From Bagarius yarrelli (lineage: Eukaryota; Chordata; Actinopteri; Siluriformes; Sisoridae), in the NCBI GenBank assembly GCA_005784505.1, contig VCAZ01000107.1, positions 1,311,001 through 1,375,000 on the forward strand: a stretch of DNA of 64,000 nt, read 5' to 3'. The translations under genes and the position numbers were made by a program. Positions 58,010 through 64,000 of this stretch are shown here, piece by piece. The notes beneath the pieces are model-generated. The model had not been told where the DNA came from and did no database searches. It worked only from the letters and a program-made list of their open reading frames with translations. Positions within the stretch are counted from its first letter, which is position 1; each line of letters opens with the position of its first letter.

Positions 58010-58520
58010 CTAGAACCCTAACCCATCTTATACAACTGCCCCGTATCCGATATCTGCATTTACACGATACACAGCAAAACAACCCAATGTAGACGTACTG
58101 ACCAGAAAAGAAGGTAAAATCGTCGCAATAATCAACGAACACAATGGACGAAATGATTATTCAGTATGTTACATATTTAAAAGTCGGCAAAACAACGATT
58201 TATGCAGGAGGAGAAAGCAAAGACAAGAGTCCTGATTACAGCCTGGAGGAATGTAACATTAATCGCCGAGTTATAAATATTGTTTTATAGTGTGTTAATT
58301 TTTTTTATTTGTTTACAGACAAAACAGGCTTTAAATTAAACTAAAATAATAAATATTAAAATACACAGTTGTGTTAACAGCTGAAAATCTGATCTGATCT
58401 GTTAACATGACCGACGCTAATAAACGAATCCGATTCATATCCCGTTTATTACCACATACCAATGAGACCTAAAACCAACTGAAAATATCAGAATCCATGT
58501 TTACACCATCATGGGTCGTG
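58010..58520 (-). mobile_element. Dispersed DNA-element family, minus orientation
   Basis: The plus strand words 'ttacacgatacacagcaaaa', 'caacccaatgtagacgtact', 'gcaaaacaacgatttatgca' and 'agagtcctgattacagcctg' are the complement of 49780-49990. Next, 'aaacgaatccgattcatatc' and 'accacataccaatgagacct' are the complement of 49525-49570. Confidence 0.78.
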
Positions 58521-58545
58521 TCCCATCTGTAACACAATGGAGAAA

Positions 58546-58760
58546 ATCCAAGCCCCACCACCGGCAAGTCAACCACTGTTGGGTCCTTGAGCAAGACCCT
58601 TAACCCCTTCCTGCTCCAGGGGCGCTGTATCATAGCTGACCCTGCGCTCTGACCCCCAACTTACTAAGATGGGATATGCGAAAAACACTGCATTTCATTG
58701 GCTCTGTACACGTACCTCACACAATGACAATAAAGTTGAATATTTATTTATTTATTTATA
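58546..58760 (+). mobile_element. SINE, subfamily with 'gcgctgtatcatagctgacc' tail
   Basis: 'accactgttgggtccttgag', 'caagacccttaaccccttcc', 'tgctccaggggcgctgtatc', 'gatgggatatgcgaaaaaca' and 'cctcacacaatgacaataaa' with a final TTTA microsatellite (58740-58758). The tRNA-like head is lost. Confidence 0.82.
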
Positions 58761-59640
58761 TAAATTTGGCCACATTTACACATCTATCATGTGACCAAAG
58801 CCTTATGTACTGTATGTATATAAATGTTCACTCACACACAGCACACACTTTCAGGAATACGGTAGTAAAAAAAATTTAACTATTCATCTTAATATTTATA
58901 CTAAATAAATTATTTTCATGAATATTTTAGGGTAATTTCAAAACTAGAAATGTTGAATGTTGGAATTAAAAGGCAAAAGCTATGAAAACTAAATGAAAAA
59001 AATCAATTTTACAATTACAAAACCTTTGTAAATATTTTAATTTGATTTACGTTTCATGTAGTTTTATACGCAAACTAACAAAAAAAAGGGAAACAAAAAA
59101 ATATTACTGGAAAAAAAGAATTGTATTTGGAGTTATTTCGTAAACTTATTTCGTATTTTTAAACAAAAAATTTTCTCCGTTTGCAAGTTTATTTTCTAAT
59201 TTTTATACTCGTATAGAAATAACATCTCAAAAATGTCCAGTAGATCTCAGAAATTTTCTCAGAAAGTTCGGCGTTACATCCTGTGTCATGACCTGGATAT
59301 TATAAACGCAGCCTAAGATATGTAAGACTTTCAGACTTTTTTTTCCACCCGTGTGCATGTTAAAACAGGAGAACGATTATAATCAGCACTAATGTGGGGC
59401 AGAAAGGCAGTGCTGAGTCGGCAGGATACCCGCGTCCGCCCTGAAACAGAGCCTGCTGATTTATGCGTATATTAGTGATGATGGAAGAGCAGCGAGTCTG
59501 TAAAATGTGGTGACTGACGGACAAATTAATTTGGGAGCTTATTTTTCAGAAAAAAACAGACCTGCTGCCATCGCATTGCTGGTCAATTAGACTGTAGTCA
59601 TTTGGTTTGGGGATCATTTAGCAAACACAGCTATAAATAT
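58761..59640. other. AT-rich intronic sequence, nothing recognised
   Basis: Strongly AT-rich with several A runs. No repeat family or exon. Confidence 0.5.
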
Positions 59641-59644
59641 ATAC

Positions 59645-61375
59645 AATATGCAGTACCGTCAAAAGGCTTCAGGCAATTCTGTAAAGTAGAAAAGCTTTGC
59701 AATAAATATTTATATTTAAATAATTATATTAATAGTTTAATAGTTTTCACAGTAATCAAGTAATTCAAAATTCTAAATGAACAAACAGAATAAAAGTCTA
59801 AGATGTGCTATGACCACCGTTTGGTTTCATTCTTCCACTTGTCTGCTTTGTACACTTACATAAAGTCTGGTGCTGCGGCCAAAATCACATACTTACGTAA
59901 TGTATCATTACACAAAATGAATATGTGCAGTAATTAAGATGTCCGAACTCCTTAGTATGCAAAAAAAACAGTATGCGATAAGTTCCAAGATGACCTACGT
60001 CTTCTGTCCAGATTCTTAAGTCCACGTACGATGGACACTTTACTGTCCCATGATTAATCAATTAAACCAAGCAGGTTCTAATCAGCAAACCAGATGATTT
60101 GAACATCTGTATTTGAAAAGAATTTATTATTTTCGAATGATTGCTGTGATTTTGGAAGGAAGTGAATCTGTGTAAAATATAATAAACTAAATAATAAACA
60201 GTGTTTGATGTTTTTCCGGAGATTCAGATACAGTAATAATGAATAATTAAATATAAAATCGCACTGTATCGACTCCACTGTATAAATTAAACTCTGATAA
60301 AGTTATAAAAGTGATTGTTTTTTGTGCCTGAAGGATTTAAACTTGTTTGAACAAATAATAAACATTTACTCCATTATTAAACTTTACAATTAATCCACCA
60401 ATCACACGTGTTCTGAACTGTAGTGCAGTTAAATATCACCCCCAACTGACATAACACATCCTGTCATGTGACTACATGTGATGTAGATGCTGAAATGATA
60501 CTCTAACTGGTCCCTACTGTCACAAGACATACTGTACACCATGTAAGACACGAGATAGTGCTACCTCATCAGCGAGGTCTCTCCCAGGCAAAGGTTTTAA
60601 AGCAGACTGAGGGGTTCGAGATGTTTTGAAGCAAAAGAAACAGCCAATGTTCAGCCCAGAGACACAGCAGTCTGCCAAAAAAAACTTAATCCAGCAGATG
60701 AAAGACACTTTATGTCTACTTCCCTTTTACACTGGAAAATGTCCAGCAGTGCTACTAATGGCAAAAAACCAATGAGACCCAGGTACACCTGTCCACAGTC
60801 CCGTAAAGTCTGGCATTAATAGAGGAACCTGGCCAAAAAAAATGGCTAAGTGACTTAACAATTAGCAAAAACAGAAAAACAGAAAGCAGGTCATTTGCTG
60901 AAGAGCTGTATTTCTGCAAATGGGACAGGAGATTTAATTAGGATCAGTGATGTCCTCAATCCTGAGAAACCTCAGGCATAACTATCCATCCTTTAATGCC
61001 AGCAGGAGGGCATATGATTGATTGTTCATGCAGCTGGATGACGAACCTAAACATACAAAAAAAAGTCTTTAAGATCTTCAGTGTAGACAAAAACAAGGAG
61101 TTCTGGAAGTGATGGTGTGGAACCCGATCTCAGCATCAACGTGTCTGTCTGTTTTTACAGGCAAAGACAGACGGATTTAAGGCAGCAGACATCCACAGAT
61201 AATCTTCAGTTAGTTCTCCAAGATTTTGGACCAGCCTACCAGCCGAGTGTCTTCAAAAACTGTATGCAAGTGTACTTAGAAGAATAGATGCTGTTTAGCA
61301 GGTACGGAGTGGTCACAGCAAATACTTTTTACAGGTTTAAAATAAATACCATTTCAATAACGGGGGAAAATCCTA
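59645..61375 (+). mobile_element. Tc1-like transposon, decayed, with possible internal insertion
   Basis: The left part 'gcagtaccgtcaaaaggctt' and 'caggcaattctgtaaagtag', with 'gaacaaacagaataaaagtc', recalls the terminal region of a fish Tc1-like element. The 3' side at about 61300-61370 ('gagtggtcacagcaaatact') is the inverse of 'gtgctatgaccaccgtttgg' near 59805. The transposase remnant lies at 60520-61345. Sequence between 59880 and 60515 does not fit and may be a later insertion. Boundaries are approximate. Confidence 0.6.
60520..61345 (+). pseudogene. Tc1-like transposase pseudogene
   Basis: Nucleotide words follow a fish Tc1-like transposase gene in order, as I remember it: 'ctgccaaaaaaaacttaatc' and 'cagcagatgaaagacacttt', 'aatgtccagcagtgctacta', 'ccaatgagacccaggtacac', 'gctgtatttctgcaaatggg', 'gatgtcctcaatcctgagaa', 'gttctggaagtgatggtgtg', 'gatctcagcatcaacgtgtc', 'agttagttctccaagatttt' and 'accagcctaccagccgagtg', ending 'agaatagatgctgttt'. 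There are several stops, frameshifts and a large deletion of the central catalytic part. It cannot encode a working transposase. Confidence 0.85.
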
Positions 61376-61394
61376 AATATAAAACAAATATATA

Positions 61395-61418
61395 GAGGAT
61401 TATATATATATAATCCTC
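61395..61418. repeat. 24-bp perfect palindrome
   Basis: GAGGAT, then a TA-rich centre, then ATCCTC: the 24 bases equal their own reverse complement. Confidence 0.9.
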
Positions 61419-61760
61419 GTCTGTTAGTTTTTTTATCTCCGTCTGTTAGTTTTTTGATCACTTTCGAACTCCCAGCGTTTCCCTCAGTCTCACACACAGC
61501 ATCTTTAGGGCGCGCAAATTTTTTTAATTTTAAGGAATTGTTACGGAGAGTCTGTAACGAATATTGTGTAAAATCAGTATCTCTGCCCTTATACAGTTTG
61601 AGGGATTGCATATTGAAAGTGAAAGTAAAACAAGAGCAGGATTTTAATACCCCGCGTATTTATAGTGGCTTCTTGATGCCCACACATAATTACCCAACTA
61701 TCTGTGAGACAATGCAAAAGCATTAAAAATAGTTTCTTCCTTATGACAGACAGGGCAGGG
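61419..61760. other. Intronic sequence with a short direct repeat
   Basis: 'cgtctgttagtttttt' occurs twice close together at about 61418-61456. The frames on both strands (85-90 aa) at 61354-61726 match no known protein. Confidence 0.4.
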
Positions 61761-61766
61761 ATACAT

Positions 61767-61807
61767 TTTATATATATATATATATTATATATATATATAT
61801 ATATATA

Positions 61808-61840
<33 letters not shown>
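61767..61840. repeat. (TA)n and (CA)n compound microsatellite
   Basis: TA runs to about 61807, then CA at 61810-61840. Confidence 0.94.
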
Positions 61841-61841
<1 letters not shown>

Positions 61842-62394
61842 TATATATACACAGCCCTAATTGACACTAATTTAATATACAATTAAAGTCAATCCATAAC
61901 ATACTGGGTTGTCTGGTCTACTGCACAGTTTCATCAACGCCAATGTCATTTTTTTTTTAATCCGGTCAAAAACATGTTTAGGTAAATATAAATGTACTTT
62001 CTTTCCCACTGCTTCCTAATATTTTTTCTGACCATTGTTCTGAACAGTTTCCTGTACATTTTTTGAGCAGTAGCGCTCGGCGATTGATTCCAACCAGCGA
62101 TTAGGTCATATGCGATTAGATGGAAAAGTTTCTTTTGGTAATGTCTCTCCGCAGAGGTAGTCTAAGCTTAATCGCGAAACACGACTGAATTCACAAAGAC
62201 CATTTGCAAACACCAAAAATAGGGCTGGTAAACATAAATAGGCGATAATTATCAGTAATCTCTCTGGAAGTACGGACCGTTCGTCACAGCTGACGTTTTC
62301 CGGAGCCACTTTTGCTTCCACATTAAAAAAAAAAAAAAAAAAATACAGAGCCCTAACCTCATCAAACCTCAGCACCTTGACCTCTGTGTTCGGC

Positions 62395-62427
<33 letters not shown>

Positions 62428-63120
62428 GTCTGTCTCTTTTAACGCCTCTGTGTGTGTGTACTTGCCGCTCAGCTCTTCATTCAGACTGCGCTGAAGTGCA
62501 AATTGGACATCTGCTGCTGTGTGCATCCTCACAAAAGCGCTCGCCCACTCCTGCACAGCAGCGAGCGCTCGGCCCGACGCTCTGTTGTTCCCACGGACGA
62601 GGGCGAGATTGCGGCGCCGCACTCACAACACCATTCACGCACTTCCAACCGGCCTATTCCCCTCTCCTACGCCTCTGACGTGACCATATGGGTCATGCAG
62701 GAAATTGACTGACAGTTTGTGTGTGCCAGCATGATGAATGTGAACATCTTAGTGACCCGGCAGCACGGCCTTTTCGGCGCTCTCGTCAACAAATACGCAC
62801 GGGTTTGTATCTGTGCGGTGCGACTACATTACTGCACCCCACCCCTGTAGATAAATGCAGATTCCATTATAAATAAAAGCTGGAGTTTTATAACAGGTTT
62901 CAGCATTTACGGGTTAAGAGATTTGAATAGAATGAACGATGGCAGTTTTACTGTTTGGCTGCACACAAAATAAGCTTTATTCACAACCTACCTATTATAG
63001 ATGGGCAACTGATTTAATTCATTTATAATCGGAAAAAATTAACAAATCAACTATCGGCTAATCGCGTCTTTTTACCCAAGAAACCCGATGGACAATAAAA
63101 CTGTTATTCAGGCCTTTCAG
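61841..63120. other. Intronic sequence with A and GT runs and a GC-richer block
   Basis: A run at 62323-62342 and GT run at 62395-62420. 62450-62690 is GC-richer with open frames on both strands (86-92 aa), none recognisable. 62995-63065 ('tatagatgggcaactgattt' and 'atcggctaatcgcgtc') looks like a hAT-like end fragment. Confidence 0.45.
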
Positions 63121-63124
63121 TGAT

Positions 63125-63300
63125 TTCACGGCTATTTTAGGGACAGTTGTAGGTTAGAATTGAAGATTTTATGGCAGCTTTTCGAAAAAAAAACAACAAT
63201 AAAAGCGACATGTTCTAATGTTCTTGGGTGTCTAGTTGCAGAAAATTTGCTCCATCAAAATGTACGCTGTGTAAAACTGTTTATTTCCATTAAAAAAAAG
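63125..63300 (+). repeat. Dispersed repeat, copy 2 (first copy at 18340-18595)
   Basis: See the match of 'tggcagcttttcgaaa', 'agcgacatgttct' and 'tgtgtaaaactgttta' to the first copy. It is diverged and of unknown class. Confidence 0.6.
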
Positions 63301-63484
63301 ACACCAGTCTTTATGTTTCAATACATGAGACAACAGTGATCATTTTTTTGTGTTTGAAATATAAGTGTGTGTGTATATATATATATGATTACACCATTAA
63401 GGATGAAATCCTACCTGTGCTACGTTGGAGTAAAAAATCTGAATTATCTGAATTTATAATTATTCCAGGGGGTTTGCCTTTATT

Positions 63485-63565
63485 TTTTTTATTTATTTAT
63501 TTATTTTTTTATCTGAATGAGCAGGTTAGTGTTAAGGACCTCAGGCTCAGCAGTGGACAGAGCTG
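63485..63565 (-). mobile_element. SINE fragment, minus orientation
   Basis: 'gaatgagcaggttagtgtta' and 'aggacctcaggctcagcagt' are the complement of the SINE body; the tRNA-like head is lost. TTTA units (63484-63510) precede it. Confidence 0.6.
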
Positions 63566-64000
63566 AGGTCAATGAATATAAAATAAGAGGAGATCAGAAA
63601 CATCTTTCCAAACTGCATTTTACAATTACCAGTCTCGGGGGCGTTCACATATCACGCCTAAAACATGTGGAAAATGACTGTCGCGCTATTTCTCCCACTT
63701 TCCGAAGCACTCGGTCGCTTGTACTCTGGAGGCGTTTGTGGTGGGAAACACGGAACAAAGAAATTACAAGCAGCAAAATTCCAGCACCAAGAAAGAGTTT
63801 CACCTGTAAGTCTGCTGCAAAATGTATTTCTGGGTTTGATGAGATTTAAGTAAAACGGAAAAGGCGAGGAAGCCGACCGGTTGCCGCATGCCGCAGGTCT
63901 ACATTAAAAATGATAAAAATAAGCTTGCAAAAGATGCGATATGATAAAATCCCCCTCAAATGAGTAACTGCTCCTGCACACAGGTAATGATTTAATTAAC
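63566..64000. other. Intronic sequence, possible DNA-element remnant
   Basis: The 'gggggcgttcacatatcacg' stretch resembles fish repeats with 'gcgttcacatatcgcgcc'. The 110-aa forward frame (63517-63849) reads through the SINE and this remnant and is not a gene. No exon to the end of the window. Confidence 0.4.

Larger units (their letters stand above)
1..64000 (-). other. fam172a: FAM172A (ARB2A) locus, internal part: two exons and flanking large introns
   Basis: The only gene I can anchor here is FAM172A/ARB2A, through two adjacent coding exons on the minus strand. The first coding exons should lie above 64000 and the later ones, encoding the rest of the Arb2 domain and the C-terminus, below position 1. 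I looked by eye for the next downstream exon (the family has a conserved stretch with VLNPNENY) and for the preceding one, and did not find either. The flanking introns are therefore at least about 40.7 kb and 20.7 kb in this reading. Very large introns are known for this gene in vertebrates. That the whole window lies inside the gene is inference, because neither gene end is visible. Confidence 0.7.

Overview
This window looks like nuclear DNA of a ray-finned fish. It is AT-rich and mostly noncoding, crowded with dinucleotide and tetranucleotide microsatellites, and carries many tRNA-headed SINEs and nonautonomous hAT-like and Tc1/mariner-like elements of kinds familiar from teleost genomes. 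The commonest SINE type and its density suggest a catfish-like lineage, but this is an impression from memory and cannot be proven here. There is no prokaryotic gene organisation.

Only one gene can be supported: FAM172A (also called ARB2A), on the minus strand, represented by two adjacent coding exons at 43196-43261 (22 codons) and 40769-40960 (64 codons). Both have consensus splice sites and both are phase 0 at each end. They encode the region leading into and forming the start of the Arb2/alpha-beta-hydrolase-like domain, including the VLIHGSGVVRAGQWARR stretch. I found no further coding exon, so the remaining ~40 kb below 40769 and ~20.7 kb above 43261 are best read as large introns of this gene. 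In human, large introns and a neighbouring NR2F1 regulatory landscape are typical of this locus. Long open frames elsewhere are almost all read-through of microsatellites or transposon remnants.

Layout. 1-4.9 kb: AT-rich intron with a (TA)n tract, a SINE fragment, and a purine block followed by a CT microsatellite. 4.9-11.8 kb: mixed-composition, relatively repeat-poor sequence that reads like conserved noncoding DNA, interrupted by GA/CT/CA tracts. 11.9-12.5 kb: a ~580 bp TCTG/TCTA/TGTATA array. 12.5-26 kb: AT-rich intron with a hAT-like remnant (14.65-15.27 kb) and members of a SINE with an 'aataaaggcaaaatgcc' tail. 25.9-28.8 kb: a decayed Tc1-like transposon, a SINE split by a hAT-like MITE, and a tail-to-tail SINE pair. 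28.8-40.7 kb: intron with a Tc1-like MITE, hAT-like elements (one with an expanded internal tandem block) and a LINE-like 3' tail. 40.7-43.3 kb: the two exons. 43.3-64 kb: intron with a ~1.3 kb tandem array (46.8-48.1 kb), a dispersed DNA-element family, a nested pair of Tc1/mariner-like elements (55.4-56.1 kb), a dense cluster of CA/GT microsatellites (56.6-57.5 kb) and a decayed Tc1-like transposase (60.5-61.3 kb).

No complete new multi-gene system was found. The most useful points for follow-up are the acceptor site whose pyrimidine tract is a CT microsatellite, the candidate conserved noncoding block at 4.9-11.8 kb, the near-identical 146-bp segments inside an otherwise diverged tandem array, and the nested transposon insertions, which record insertion order.
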